Of a stretch of DNA of 64,000 nt, positions 22,601 through 36,536 are shown one piece after another. The notes beneath the pieces were generated by a model that saw only the letters and a list, made by a program, of their open reading frames with translations, had not been told where the DNA came from and did no database searches. Source of the stretch: Rhinopomastus cyanomelas (Eukaryota; Chordata; Aves; Bucerotiformes; Rhinopomastidae); assembly GCA_013400115.1 (NCBI GenBank), contig VXBP01002355.1:450995-514994 (forward strand), given 5' to 3'. A program made the translations under genes and the position numbers. Numbering within the stretch: position 1 is the first letter of the stretch; every line of letters starts with the position of its first letter.

Positions 22601-25600
22601 AACTTTTCCTCTGATCACCTTCTGAAGAACTTTCCCATAATCTATTGTTTTCTATCACAGTGGAAAACAAAACAAGGGGCTTTTTTAACTTTCAGTTACC
22701 AGCTATTTTGCCTTAACTTTAAAGCAATGTACTGAATTTATTACATCAGTGTGAAAGAAGTTTTAAACTCTTGTCTCTTTATCCTACTCCCTGAACTTAA
22801 CATGGTCCAGAGTAAATCAACGTAATTGCTGTTAGCCCTACATTGTTGTGGGAATGTTTTATATTCCATGTTGTCAGTTATTTAGAACAGTTAATTGGAA
22901 TTGCAAACATAAAAAGAGGAAAACTGCAGTTAAGAAATTAACTTTTTTTTTTGGTGGATGTGGCTACTGTACGGATTATATAAAGCGACAATGTAGGACC
23001 AAATGTGTCTGAAATATCCAAAAGAAAAAATACAGTTGTGGATTCAAGGCAAGTAATTGACCACATGAAAACATATAACTTATTCTGGATAGAGAGAAGC
23101 AGCTGATCTAGCATTCTTCTCTAACTCCAAAACACCTACCAAAGTACCACATTTGCTAATATTTACCAGAACATTGTATTTGTTTTGAAATAAATTAATG
23201 CCTGTAATAATGGGCTGCATCTGGGTTTGTCTCATCAGAGTTTAGCACCAGCATTACAGCACAAAGGAGAAAAAATTCACAGCAATGCTAAGAAGGGCAC
23301 ATTGAAGAGAAGAAGGGGAAATTGTACTACAAATTATTTTCTGCAAGTGTTCTTCCCCTGAGGATGCCCTCAGCTAACCTCCCTGATACTGCAGAAAGGG
23401 TGAGTAGAGATATGTCTACATGCAAACTTGTCTTGCACACAGAAACATCAGTATGTGTGCAATAGGAAATTTAAGGAGTGGATGGATTGGAGAGATATCT
23501 GGGAAAGGCTGGGTCAGAGCGTGCCGGAAAAGTTCTGATCACGATGCTGCTCAGTTTCATCCTTTCAAAAGAAAATTTATTCTAAGGAGGCCTATGATCA
23601 AAATGTTCCTAATTATATTTTCACTCTCTTCGCCAAGGTTCTTAACCCTCTCCAGGTTGTAATAATACAGTGATGTGTTAACCTTCCTGTTCCTGCACAT
23701 TGATGACACCGAACAATTTCTGTTCAAAAGGGGTTTTCATTGCAGTGGCCCACAAGGTCACACTTTTAGTGTCAGGCTGGCTTCCACACCCAAAGATCGT
23801 ACCAAACATCAAGCTCAGTAGTTTGACCCCTAATGTCAGACAGTGGTGAGTTTAGGAAAGGTACAAGGAGGGAAAGGAGAGAAAGATTTGGGCAGAAAGC
23901 AATGTTACTGCCACCGGTCTGAGGTGCCATTGCTGCGGAGTACTCATGTCAGCTGCTTCCCAGCTAACCCTGTGCTAAAAGAGAGTCCTCAGATGAGTCT
24001 CTACTGCAGGGCTCATGGTAATGCAGCTCAGCCAGACATGCAAGGACCTGTGCAGTACTTGAGGGGTTTCTCTTCTTGTGCCCAGCCACTCAAGAGTTTC
24101 ATGGAGCTAGCAGCCTTGTTTCAAGAAAGGCAAAACCTCATATTGTACAGGCAGGCTTGTTCCAGGAAGAGAAGAACAGGGCTGTAAACACAGCTCTTAC
24201 ATGAGAAAATAGGTTTAATCCCTAGGATGTCCACCTTGGCAAAGACACTTGGGAAGTCGCTGTTGGGTTACAGCTGTTAGATACATGAGTGATGATGATT
24301 CCAAAGCTTTTTCCTTTACAGCAAACACTCTTGAGCCGGCTTACAGTGATGCATGCTCAAAGTGGTGTTTTTTGAATTGTTTTGGTAATTGCTTTCTTAT
24401 AATTAACATTGCCATGGAGAAAATTATCCCAATGTTTTTTAAGAAATTAAGTCTTTGTCTAGGTACTCTTTCTTCCTATGCTGAGCTTCTTACTTCTCAA
24501 ACCACTTCTTTGGAGCTCAGCTGTATCGCTGTGGTTTTAGAACTGTTGTTTCTTGCAGAAGTGGCAAAAATACAATAGTGATATTACAAACCAAGCTTGT
24601 GTTCCTGCATTCCTTGTTTTGCTTACTTTACTTGACAATCTAGACATAGAAACATTCACCCAGCCTACGTAAATGCTTGTAGTGATACATCTGGCTATAT
24701 GAAGTCAGAAGTATGTAAAACAGTTTTTATCCTCACATTGCCGATACAAGGCAAAGAGACACAGATAAACTGTGGGACTGAAGTCTGACCTGCTGCTTCT
24801 AAAGCACAATGCCTGTCTCATCTGGCTGCTGTCTTCTGTTTGCTTGCTTTGCACAAAGGCTGGAGGAAGCAGAAAGTGTTCAGAAGAACCTGGATCAGAT
24901 GCATTATCCTTGCAGCCAAAGTAGGGAAAGGACAGGAACACTGACAGACCATCAGCCCATTACGAGGTCAGTGTGGCTTCCCTTCTTCCTGCTGAACATC
25001 TTTGGACAGAGAGGACCTTGGTCTGCTAAGGAAACAGTAAGTAAGGTGAGAAGACACCTCGTCTTTTGCCTGCTGGAGTGTTTGTGCATGTTGTAGGCTG
25101 AGCTGGTGCAGTCACTATGTCCACCTCCCTGTCAGCTTCCTCCTTTCCTGTCCTCCTTTAACTTCCTACATGCCCCTGGTCCCAAATACCTGCCCCTGCA
25201 CTGTGGCTTCCCTTCCATTCTGCAGATCCATGGGCAGAGTATAAACGTGGTTTCACAGAAAGTTTTGCTCCCTGCAACTCTTCCCTGTATCAGGTTTCAC
25301 CTTTCCCCTCATCTCCCATAGCAGTGCCCAGTCTCAGTCTGTAGGCTCTCACCACTCCCACCTGAACTTACTTCCCCCATCTCCCAACCCCAGTGAAAAC
25401 TCTCTCTCCAGTCTTTATTTAGCTGGGACAGGAAGCCTGAGCAGAGATGAGAAAGAGCCATTGTTATGCTGAAAGTGTTAACAGGTGATACCAGACACTT
25501 GTGTGATCTACAGACTGTGCTGCTCTTGCCCAGGGCGGGAGGACTGCTCCACCTTTCTCCTCATAGTTTTCTGATTTTTCTCCAGCTGAAGAAAGATCCA

Positions 25601-26004
25601 GCACTGGCCTACACCATCCCTTTGGTTTTCTATTGGATTTGATGGGGTAGTCAACACACGCCGTACTACAGAGGGAGAAACACCTTTGAGTTGAGGAAAG
25701 GTGTTAGGATACGTCATTAAAGACTTGAGGATCTGGAGAGGCCCTGGGAAGGATTGAGACCTGAAGCTGCAGGCAAGTCTCCATGTCTTCTTGCTGTTCG
25801 CTGTACTTTGGGTGCCTGTGTCAAGGAGGATAGGACTTGATGACCTAGCCCCTTACTTTCTTCTGTTTGTTTACCAAGTGTGCCAAGAGAAAGGAAAATA
25901 AGTCGCATTTCAGGAGAAAATGCATGTTCTACAGGCCCATGTTGGGCCTTCACCAGACGTGTCAGTCAGCTGTGTCCCTGTTTGACCAAGGAAGTCTTCC
26001 TTTG

Positions 26005-26090
26005 GCAAACCACTGTAAAATAATGTCAGAGCTTAAATAACCCCCACATAATTCGCAAAACCACTGTAAAATAGTGTGAGAGCTTCAAAA
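26005..26090. repeat. Imperfect local duplication, about 35-bp unit at 50-bp spacing
   Basis: Two related copies start GCAAACCACTGTAAAATA (26005) and GCAAAACCACTGTAAAATA (26055). Both continue into a GTCAGAGCTTAAA / GTGAGAGCTTCAAA segment. They are separated by about 17 bp of unrelated sequence. Confidence 0.7.
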
Positions 26091-29000
26091 GCCCAGGCTT
26101 TTACACCAAAATTCATTCATTGTTGTATTTCCTCCAATTCTCACTGCATGTTAGAAGCAATTGTTGCTCACTTTTTCAGTTCTGACGTCTAAAGATTTGG
26201 GTATTACTTATGTTTTCACCCTTTTTCATTCTTTTCTCTCTCTTCCTCACCCTTACTTTGGATCATGAGTTCGGGTTTTAATATTTAGTGATCTACAAGT
26301 AACAAATCTCTAAAGAGTTTTCCCTGTGACCAAAAAAGTGGAGGATGAGTAAGATTTTTCTGGCGTGAAACTGAGTGTTCTGGATTCATTGAATCAAACC
26401 CAAGTAGTCTATAAATATATTGTAGTGAATCACTAGTGGCCTTTAAGGGGAAGATGATGTGTCAGAGGTTGCTTACAGGTACACCATACAGGTAAGGTTG
26501 GTATGGTAGATGACAGTTTCTGTATTCCCCAAGAGGCATAGGGAAGGTACATGAAATAAATCTTGTAAGAACCAAGGTGGCTGGCATATGGTGTCATTCA
26601 CCTACGAGTCACATCCAGCCTAGCTCAGCAGTGGTTGAAGTTGTTAATATATCACTGTCCTTAATGGTCTATGAAAATGAACTTTTGATCCCAGTCCTGT
26701 TTTAAGTAAACAGATGACCCCATCAAGCAACACCATCCCATTTGGGGGCTCAGCAGAGGCTAAAGCTAGCAGTAAAAGACTTTGCTAGCCAGCTGCGAAC
26801 TTTTGTCCAGGGAGTGGTGGTGGTGTAAGACACAGGAGGAAGTAACAGTGACACTCGGGCCTACACATTTCTGGTAGATATTTTAGAACCCTAGTTCCTT
26901 CTGTCACAAGGAATTTTGAAAACGCGGGCTGTTACCTATGAATAAACTAAGGAGGCAGTTACCAGCTGGTAACCCTGCTGGTGTCCCCTAGAGGCTGCCT
27001 GTGCGGTGGCCGCAGAGTTCACATACGGTTCAGCTGCTCTAGCTCTGCGGAGAGGACTGTAGTGGCAGCCCAACACTCTGCTGCTTTTAGTTTGAGTGGT
27101 GCTGAAGAATGACGATAGCACACGTGCAAGCTTTGGCCCTGCTGATGTGAACTCAGCGATAAAGTAAGTGTTTCTACCAGAGCTCGCGTGCTGACTGAAC
27201 TCTCCCATTTGGGTGCCAGAAACCAAAACCACAGAGCAACGCGCTGTATGTAGAAGATATTACTGGCCACTCCAAATTTGATCTTAAAAACGTTTTTACA
27301 TGAAACAGAAAATTCATTGTCTGTAAACCTTTTTTTTTTTTTTTGCAGACGATGATATTCTTAGTTAAACCCCAGACATTAGGTTAAAGTTAAGGATGGC
27401 CTTACACCTTAAAGCTGGATAACTTTTTTTGTTGGGGGAAGGGAAGGGAGCTGCGTGGCCTTTCACCTTCCAGCTTTACGAGCAAAGCCAAACTTCTGGG
27501 CAATCCCTGTGCAAAATGCTTTTTCCCTCCCCCTCTTCCAGGGATGGCTGCAAACAAAGGTCTTTAGGGCTGGCTACTGCAGACTTCAGGACTTTTAAGG
27601 GTCTTTACTTGACTGGAGATCAAAGGTTTCTACTTAAAGAGTTTATCACTCAGACAAATACTCCGCAGTTAGCATTTCAAACTGAGTTTACAAGTCAAAT
27701 AATTTAGCAATTTCTTCTAACCATGTGGCCTTACGCAGAGGCTGCTGGATGCCAATCACAGCACCACTCTGACATGGAGTGCAGCACTATCTATTGGCCA
27801 AGATATGTGCCCTTTTCACCAACTTTACCGCAGAGAAAAGAGATTTCCACACATTCTGAGTAAGTCCCAGACTGCTCAGCTGGAGTTAGAATTCCCTCCT
27901 TGGGGTTGCCGATTCCTTGCTTGTCACCCTTCAGTTTGTTCCTTCATCTCTCTCTGCTCCTACGGAATGTTTTTTTTCTTTTTGAATATGCAAGAGCTAT
28001 GAAGGCATTTTTGTTAATGGTTTGCGGTGTAGTAATGTGACTAAAATGATGTCTTAAATGTCGTTCAGATATCACTGACCACAGCCTTTCTCTGTTCTGA
28101 GTAGTTTCCAGAATGCCCTGACATGAGAAAGAAGAGATTGCTTGTTGCACTGGTGCATACAAAACAAGACCGTGCTCAAAATGCTGCAGTAAGCAGGCTT
28201 GTACCAACAACCCTTTTGTGTTAGCTGCTTGACTCCAAGCTCTGTTTATTTTCTGTGCTGAATTTTGATCTGCTCTATTCTAGGTAGGTTCTCTTGCTGT
28301 GATTGTCACTTTGAGTATTTTCCAGAAGTGGCCATCAAAGTTTTGTTTCAGACTGAATGTAAAATTGCAGCATAATAATTTTGGAATAATAATTCTCACA
28401 TGATTAATTTGTGAGAAGAGTAATAGATGTGATTAACTGAAGGGAAGGTGCCTAATGTTGCTCAAACTAACCTTGTTGTAAGGGGAGCTGTGTGAGAAGT
28501 GTTGCGTATCTCTGTCTGTTAACTGTGGGGGTTCAGGTCTGACTTTGGATGGTAATTCCAGAAAGAAGCATTTTATAGTGGCGGAAAACGATCAATGAGT
28601 TAAGATTTTGAGACAAAATGCTGACTGTTTTCTCACAGCTTCTGTGCAACCAGTAACATACATGGTATTTGGCCAACATATTACTAGTTTAGCTGGCTAA
28701 TAGTTTTCTATAGAAAGTGCGAACGAGGTAAGGAAAAATGTCAGCAATTAATGGCTGCTTTGTTGCATGTATTTTTTTCCAGATGAGATTTTGGTTGGTG
28801 TGTGCCACTTATGACATAGACTGCCTTATTCAGGACTTTAGGTAACTGAGGGATGGATAGAAGGGTTTCGTGTTGATATGAAGTTGATGCTGTGTTCTTG
28901 CATCTGTAGGTATGTGAGGGGTTGGTTAAGGATTATTTTTCATTTAAGACAGGGTTGGGGGTTTTTTTTGAGGGATATTAGGTACACAACACACCCTCCA

Positions 29001-29927
29001 CTCTGCATTGTGATAATTCATAGGAAGCATTTTTCAATCATGAGACTCACTCACAGAGAGAATGTTTATTGGCAAGTTTATAGCTTCTTTTCCCCAAGCT
29101 GATGGTTTCTATGAGAAGACAAAGTCATTCACCTAAACATATTGACTGTGTGAGAACTGCAGGCTGAGTAACACAGACAGTGTTGTGTCTTTTTCCTGAC
29201 CAGCTTCTGCACATTAACCTGTCCTTGACAAGTGTCTCCACTGTATAGAAGGCCTTTGCAGAACAAGCTGAAGCTAAGGAGGGAGCTATGTTATTTCAAA
29301 TGCGGGGAAAGTAATTGCTGGAGGACCTTCATACCCAGTGTACTCTTAGAAGCAGCTTCTGGAGATCATAAAAAGATCAAAGCTTGCCTAGTTCTGCTGG
29401 TAAAAAGCGGCACCCAGTTTCAATTCTGAATCTTTCAGGAACGAGTGACATTCAAGTGAGGGCAGTAACAGACAGTGGGTTCACACCATCTAAGCTGGTA
29501 CAAGTAGAAGTTGCGGTACCTTACCCAACTGCCTATACGAAACAAGTCGGAAGAAAAATGTTAGGAAGTGTAGATTCTGATATATTCAGGTGATGTCTGA
29601 ATTACCAAAAAGATAAAAGATTTGTCAGTTTACAGAAGACTACGAAAGAAAAATTTGATTTCCGGTGGGTTGCAGTTGTAGGTCGACATTCAGAAATTGA
29701 TCCTGGCTGGGATCTTGTCAGAATCTTACCCAACTCTTTCAAAATAACAAAGCCAATTTTTGTCATGTATGTTATTCTACACTGATGAAAACAACTTGCT
29801 AAAACAGTCAAATCAAGCATAGACTGAGTCTAAAAGGGTATTTTCTATCCTGTATTTGTGCTCTGTAATCTACAGGGTTTGAGCATCCTAGATGCATTTT
29901 TCGTCTCCTTTGCATAGGATGTTACCT

Positions 29928-29949
29928 GAAAGAAAGAAAGAAAGAAAAG
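29928..29949. repeat. (GAAA)n microsatellite
   Basis: About five uninterrupted GAAA units, a short purine-only tract. Confidence 0.85.
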
Positions 29950-31478
29950 AGAATGGTGTCTCCTTTTCATCTAATTGCCTACTAATGAAGTTTGCCATTT
30001 AAGACAGGAAACATAAGTCACACCTTGGCTGGGTGACACACTTCTTCCCCCTTGCTGGGAAAGCAATCCTAATCTCAGAGCCTCTGGCAGTTTAGTGGAA
30101 TGCTTAGCTCTGGGGAGAAATTGGACTTTGTCTGGAACAACTGCACCACAGTAAGATTTTGAGTACTCACTGGTCTGGCTGGAAAGCAGGGTTACTAACA
30201 CAGGAGCTGGGGTGCTCATCTGAAAGTAGGGGACTTGGCTACATCTTTCATGAAGTTGTACATCTTTTGATGAAAGTTTTATTAAGAATGAGAATGAGTT
30301 TGATATAATTTTGGCTACCGTGGTGGTGAGATGACTTGATATATGTGTGAACACATCAACTTATGTTTTCAAATTATCTGCTTTTTACTTTGCCATCTAC
30401 AACGTTAGTATCGGATAACAGACACACAACCTTGTAATAATGACTGGGTTTTACTTTGAGAGGACTTTCAAAAGATGAAAGTTAGACTTCTAGGGACCCT
30501 AACTCCAAAGGCTCAGGTTCACTCTCCCTGATTTAGTCCAGTTATTTCCAGTGATGACAGTGTAGATCAATGCACTGGGAGGATATTTGCTCATTGTGAT
30601 CTCATAGTAGTTCAAACTGACAAGAGTGAGGCAAGAAGCAGCAACACTGACTTATTGCAGAAATGCTTATCTATGAGCATTATTTTGATAATGGGCTATC
30701 AGTATTTCTGTGCCCAAACCTGAGCATTGTCCTCTTAATTATCTCTACCTGGAAACAGAAATAGAATAAAAGATATTTGTAGACCTGAATCTTTCTGAGT
30801 GATTTATGAAGTAGCAGGATAATTTGGAACATGAGGGTTAAATCTGGAAAACAGCTGTGTTATGCACTGAATCAACGCAAAATATAAATTCCTCGTCTGC
30901 TTATACCCTGTTTGGTTTGTTCATGGTATTTCAATGTAGTACATGTGGATCCTGTGTTGCACTCTTTACTTAAATGCATAATTGATGTAAAAGAGTCACC
31001 TTGTCTGAAAAAGAGTTAAGATAGGTCTGAGTTAAAGCAGCGGGGTTGGACAGTAATTCATACACTGCAGACTAATGACTCCTTAGCACATCATCATGTG
31101 CCACAAAAACTAGAAACCAAAATATCCACAATGACTGTAAATAGATCTTCCTACACTTCATCACATCCTAAGGTATGTTTTCTTTTGGAAGCAATGGTAT
31201 ATCAGACTTTCAATAGGACCAGGTCAACGTTTACAATGACAAGTTCCTGTCATTGCTATTGCTTAGTGAAGTCTTGCTAAGTTTAATATCTACCGATGCA
31301 AGTGGTGGGAGGAAGTGAGGAGAGGAAGAACTACTGCTTTTAGATTTTAATTTTGAGAGAAACTATAATAAAGTATGTCAATATCTTGAAAAGATTATTT
31401 TACGGATAACTTTATTTTGGCAAAAATATGCTCTTTTTTATATCAGAGCTAGTATTTTTTATCATAAGCCATTTATGT

Positions 31479-32150
31479 TATCATAGAGCAGAACTAAAAG
31501 AGACCTTTGACACTGCTATTGCAAATAACTAATATCTGGTCACAAAAGTGAGTTTCAAGATGTATCCAACTCAGTCTTAAAAACAGATAGAGTTCTTACT
31601 TCCACTATTCTTAATAGAAAACTCTTCTCCAGTGTCACTTTTTGAATACTTAAAACTTTCTTCAAAATCCAGAAGAAAATTGCTCAGAACTAAATTATAT
31701 TTATATATTATTGCACTAACTTGGTTTTAAAAGGGGTTTTTTTCCCCCATTTTGAAAATTTTTAAAAAATTTTTTATTTATAGGCAACTGTCCTAGGAGG
31801 CTTCACTGTATCGCACAGCATGAGCCCTTTCGTTCTCTTCTCCAGGATCCTGTCAGGGCATCATGTCTCCTCAGTTATTCAATTTTGAACAAAGATTAAT
31901 TTAAAATGTGGGCTAATGTGAACAGTATTCCAGATGAAGCTTAAGCAACACCTTCTCCAGTGTTATGAACATTTGACTATTTCCACTGGAAATGCCTCAC
32001 CTCATATATTCCAGGACCATTTTTGCTTTTCCACAGCTGTATCATTGGCGACTCAGCCTTTCCACGATCAGGTAATACCTCCTGATCACCTTTTTTCCCC
32101 CCTCTGTTGTTTCCAGCTGATGAGACTCTTAGTCTAATTTAAATTCCTGT
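31479..32150 (-). mobile_element. Possible highly diverged (ancient) CR1-like LINE
   Basis: The left end (ATCATAGAGCAGAACTAAAAG, then AGACCTTTG) resembles the reversed 3' end of CR1. The section 31930-32080 (CAGTATTCCAGATG, then ACCATTTTTGCTTTTCCACA, then GTATCATTGGC) can be laid against the corresponding part of the clear CR1 copy at 38105-38240. Similarity is low and patchy, so this would be an old insertion. Boundaries are approximate. Confidence 0.35.
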
Positions 32151-32323
32151 TATTAGTTGTTAAATACATCCTTGTATGTTACACACTACTTTTCATCCCA
32201 GTTTTGCTGCTGTAGCCTTCAAGAGCACATTTCTTCTGTGTGCGTTTTTGATTCATTCTCTTCTGGGCACCATCATTCTCTGTCTTTTTGTGGTCTTATG
32301 AGACAAGAAGATCACAAGACTGA

Positions 32324-32370
32324 TCACAGAATCATAGAATCATTAGGGATTGGAAGGGACCTCAAGAAAT
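32324..32370 (-). mobile_element. CR1 3'-end stub
   Basis: A very short 5'-truncated copy. It shows only the reversed CR1 tail repeats (TCACAGAATCATAGAATCAT) and the reversed terminal 3' UTR motif (GGATTGGAAGGGACCTC). Confidence 0.85.
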
Positions 32371-32967
32371 GACAGTAATAATTCCTCCTGTAACAACCGC
32401 TGACCAAATATTCCTCCTTTCAGCACTGCACCCCTCCACCCAAGAAAATTCTCATCCACTCACTACTCTCTCAACTCCAACCTTCTCTACCTTAATTAAC
32501 AACCACTTAAGAAGCGTAGAACCAAGTGCTTCCCTGCAGGCTTTCTCCGCACCCAGAAATTCTGTTATTTTCTCAAAAACCACCCATCACAAAATGTCTC
32601 ACTCACTCTGATATATTTACTATGAATTCTCACTGGTAGAGCTGAGTGTCATGTGTCAGTTAAGTACTATAAAACAATCCTTAACTTGTGCATGCATTTT
32701 TTATTTTTCCTGATGTCAGTGCTAATAATGAACTCCTCCCATGCCAGAGGAGATAGACTGAAGTAGCAGGATAGTTTTTCTTAAATTCTTGTCTGATTTG
32801 CCTTTTTTTTTGATTTCTCCACTTGGAATCAAAATGTTGAAATTGTTACAAAACTCATGAAAACATTCTCCCGACTACAGTTGTGCAGAATATAATCTTT
32901 ATTTATTGACAAGTTAAATCTTTGTAATAGGGACCTGGCCATCGTTGAAAAACATAACAGAAAAACC

Positions 32968-33070
32968 TATTTCAAGAAATATTAATATTACATTAATATT
33001 TCAAGAAATATTAAAATTACATAGAGATATGTATGTGCTAATGCTTTCATGTATACACCAATGCTTTCAT
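32968..33070. repeat. Short tandem duplications (29-bp and 20-bp periods)
   Basis: TATTTCAAGAAATATTAA occurs at 32968 and again at 32997, giving a 29-bp tandem period over 32968-33025. Directly after, AATGCTTTCAT occurs twice (about 33040 and 33060) with a 20-bp period. Confidence 0.8.
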
Positions 33071-33074
33071 TTCT

Positions 33075-36000
33075 GTATCACCTTATGATTTTACAGTCCT
33101 TTGAGCTCTAGATGTATTTTAAGCACAAGAGAACTGAGAAAGGAGAAGAGGGATTTTCTTCTCTCTGCTATGGACAAACGGCAGCACATGCAATTACCTA
33201 TACAAAGCTATCTATGTCCCATTGACAAAATAAAGTAGAGAGGCTTTAAAGAAGTTTTCATACTTGCCTCCTCTTGTGAAATACTTTCTGCATTTTGTAC
33301 ATTAGCCTCTCTTTTATGCTGGAAAAGCATTAAAATACTTCAGATACACACCTCTAGTACATGTTTGTTCCCATATATCTACCTACTTAATCCATAACTT
33401 ACCACTAATAATTTTCTAGAGTATGGACTAAGTATGCAGTTTGGATTCATATTTGGTCAGATGAGAAATATATCTAGTAAAGGATAAAAATTAAATGTTT
33501 CCTTTACAAGATAAAAAGAAGCCATGATATATGGGAGGGAACAGGTTTTTCCTCTTCAAAGAAAAAATAACTGCATTTTTATAACTTCAGAAATGCAGCT
33601 AAAAATTGTAAGAAGGTAATAATTTCTGCAGATGACTGCAGACCTAGACACCTGGTTTTGAAGCACAGAACCACCTGTACCGTGTTAAACGTGAGAGGAA
33701 GGAAGTACAGTACACAAGGTAAAAAGTACAGGGTGAGGCAATGTGATGTATCCCTTAGGTCAAACAAGAGGCTGTTTGTAAATGACCCTTCTGAGGCAGA
33801 CATATGACTTCCCAAGATTGGAGCACTCTACAAAGGGATGCATAAATAGCAGTTGTTCACAGCAAGGGTTATACTATATGGCTATTAGAGTGAATAGAAG
33901 CAACTTGCTTCTTGCCAATGACAGGAAATAAGGTCAAGCATAGATAACAGGTCTTTGAATTAGAGGTTTTAAAAATATTAGTCTTACGCCTTCAGTATGG
34001 AGTTGAATGAGTGGTTCTCTTTAGAATGACCTGCTTCTAAAACTCGGGGACATTTGAAACCAAGTGTATGAAACACCAGTCGTTAGGCTTCACACCTGCC
34101 TTGCTCAGCTTTGCTTACTTCAGAAGGCAGTATGATTGATAACACAGCCAGAGTCTGATTAGAAAAAATAATGCAACCAAGAGTTTTTTGTGGGTGTTTT
34201 GTCTGATCAGTAAGTTGTCCCTTAAAAGAGGGGAGAAGACATCATAAAGTGTGCCAATACTGTAAGAGCACTGCTACATGTGTGACAAGAAACAATTGTA
34301 TAACAGCACATTGTTTACTACTGATCTTTAATACCTGTATTCTGGTGCTGCAGGAATAGTTCTCCTTTTCTTTGATCCTTTAATCCCTCCAAAAGTAGGC
34401 ATTACCATGTTTCAGAGTGAAAGTATTTAGATACCAACATTTGTTGGACAAGTAATTTTACAGTGATTCCTAGAAGTCCAGTCTAGGCTACTGTCTTGTA
34501 TCTTCAAATCTTACAAGGATTTTTCCCCCCATAAATAATTTAGAAATGTAAAGCAATTGGATCTGTGATATCTTATGCCTATGATTTAATTTAGCATACA
34601 TAATTTAAACTCTTACATATACATACCGTGATCAGTAATCACACAACCAGTGAACCTACGGAAACAAGTTCTGCAGTGGGGGAGTGGATTATAAATTAGC
34701 ATAGCTCTCAGCAGCGGGGAGGATATGTGCAAAACATGAACCTGACTAAGTATACCTGGTTTTGCAGGCCCCCAGCAAATTAGCACATGCCATTAATGTT
34801 TTGAAGTAAAGAATCAGAAAGAAATAATTTGGCACTTAAATACATGTTACAACAGATAATCAGCTGCAAAAAAACCCAAGGTCTTTATGGTCATTAACAT
34901 GTGGGCTAGAAAAAGATATTAAACATCTTTTCACGTTATCAGTTAATCACAGGCAATTTCCTCGACGCATGAGTTTCGTATCTTCCGTGGGGATGTCAAA
35001 ATGGCCCATCTAAGCACATCAGCCGCAAGAAAAGGCAAGAAAAATGTCCGTGCTTTAGTGTTCCTTTTGCAGTGCTGCAGGTGCTTCTTCGAGATGACAG
35101 AAAGAGTATTACCAGTTGGGTTTTTGTATTTAAGTGAGAAGTATTAGTAGAATAAAAGAAAGTATTAGTATAATATAAAGTACTGTGCTTTGTTCAGTAG
35201 TAAAATGACAGTGATAGTAACTGGGCAGATACATTTTGTTATCACGTGAGCAAAGAACTTTTTTCTGGTAAAAATGTACCGTTTAGATAGAAGAAATATC
35301 AAATATTAAAATATATTTATTAAAATATGAATTAACCATAGGTATATTTTATACTTACAGGACATATTCTTCATTTTAAAGAGTGATCAGTAATCTATAA
35401 TGAGCTGTGATAAGAAACAAATGCTAAGAATAATTACATTCCAGCTACAGTTTAAAGATTGCTGCTTTGAAACGGTGATAATACGGGGTTTAGTTGTTAA
35501 AAAGGTTTTCTTCACAACCATAAATTTCTTTAAATAGTGGGAAAACAAGAGGATAGCAGCTATATTACGTTAAATAAACTAATTAAAATCTGAAGTGTAG
35601 ACTGACTGCACTGGAGGGGAGAGATAGATTTCCTAAAAGATAGATACTATTCCAAGGCCATAAATTCAATCGCTTCCCACAACTGAAGAAAAAACCTGCC
35701 TGCTGTCAAAATTTCTTCCAATTAATGTTTTTCCTGTTCTGGTACGTGGCACAGGGAGGGCAGAATAGGAAAAATAAAAGGCATGTTAGGTATTTTGAAG
35801 CCTGCTAAATCTAAGCAGACTAAGGCTCGGCTTTCATTGTTTCATACTCTGTTAATTCTAACCACACTAGTGACGTGATGCCTATTAAAGACTACAGAAA
35901 GGCAGTGGTGTGTTGAACATAATATTCTGAGCAGCACAGCAGAAAAAATCTGCTTCTCAGCCGTTTCCAAGGATGGACACTTCATTCACAAGTGGCAAGG

Positions 36001-36530
36001 AGAAAGATTGCTGCTAATCAGTGTGTCCACGAGAAAGAGAGAGGTGGTCATCTTTCCCCCTCCAAAAGAAGTTCAAGCAAGTGAGTCTCTCATAATTTCT
36101 TTAGTCCTTTATTATTCCATAGATGCGTAAAATACTCTTAGCAGTCCATTCACCCTTGTCGAGGTGTGCTGGAGGAGGAAACCTACTCCTTATCTGGGAT
36201 TTCTCAGAATCCTGAGTCTACTCACTCCCTCAGTATGCTGCTATTCAACAGTCATGTTAAGACCTGAGCAGTGATAGTAGCCAGCTTTTGCCAAGGCATA
36301 TGCAGGAGCAATCGAGATTGACTGTGTTGTGTGTGGTATCACTTCTGCGCTGGAAATGTGTTTCTGATCCCTATCTCCTTACTGAAATCTCAAAGTCTCC
36401 AATGTGCTTTGTTTTTATTGAAGAAGTGGGAGAGAGAAAGAAATTACTTTTTTGCAATTCAACTTCTGGCCTTTTTCATGTTGTTAGTTATTGTTTGTTT
36501 TTGACAGTTCTCATGTTGTTTAGATTTCTA
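33075..36530. other. Gene-free interval
   Basis: AT-rich sequence without a recognisable gene or transposon. The stretch at about 34890-35110 is less AT-rich, has several CpGs and TAAT/TTATC-type motifs, and might be a conserved non-coding element, but I cannot test conservation here. Confidence 0.4.
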
Positions 36531-36536
36531 GAAATA

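Larger units (their letters stand above)
16660..31470. other. Gene-free interval downstream of CYP26A1, left part
   Basis: About 15 kb of mostly AT-rich sequence. I see no exon of a known gene, no RNA gene and no clear transposon. The open frames are short (under about 115 codons) and none resembles a known protein. Local features are homopolymer tracts (for example T15 at 27330-27344), an imperfect direct repeat at 26005-26090 and a GAAA microsatellite at 29928-29949. The interval may hold distal CYP26 enhancers, but this cannot be judged without alignment. Confidence 0.5.

Noticed and set aside
23843..24187. 114-codon plus-strand frame in the desert
   Set aside because: Length is within chance expectation for this size of sequence, and no motif or domain is visible.
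25815..25866. Possible CR1 3' stub (AGGATAGGACTTGATGACCT)
   Set aside because: Only about 20 bases resemble the CR1 3' UTR; the following CCTTCCAACC motif and tail repeats are missing.
27330..27350. T15 tract followed by GCAG, resembling a strong splice acceptor
   Set aside because: Downstream sequence (GACGATGATATTC...) has no matching exon or donor that I can support.
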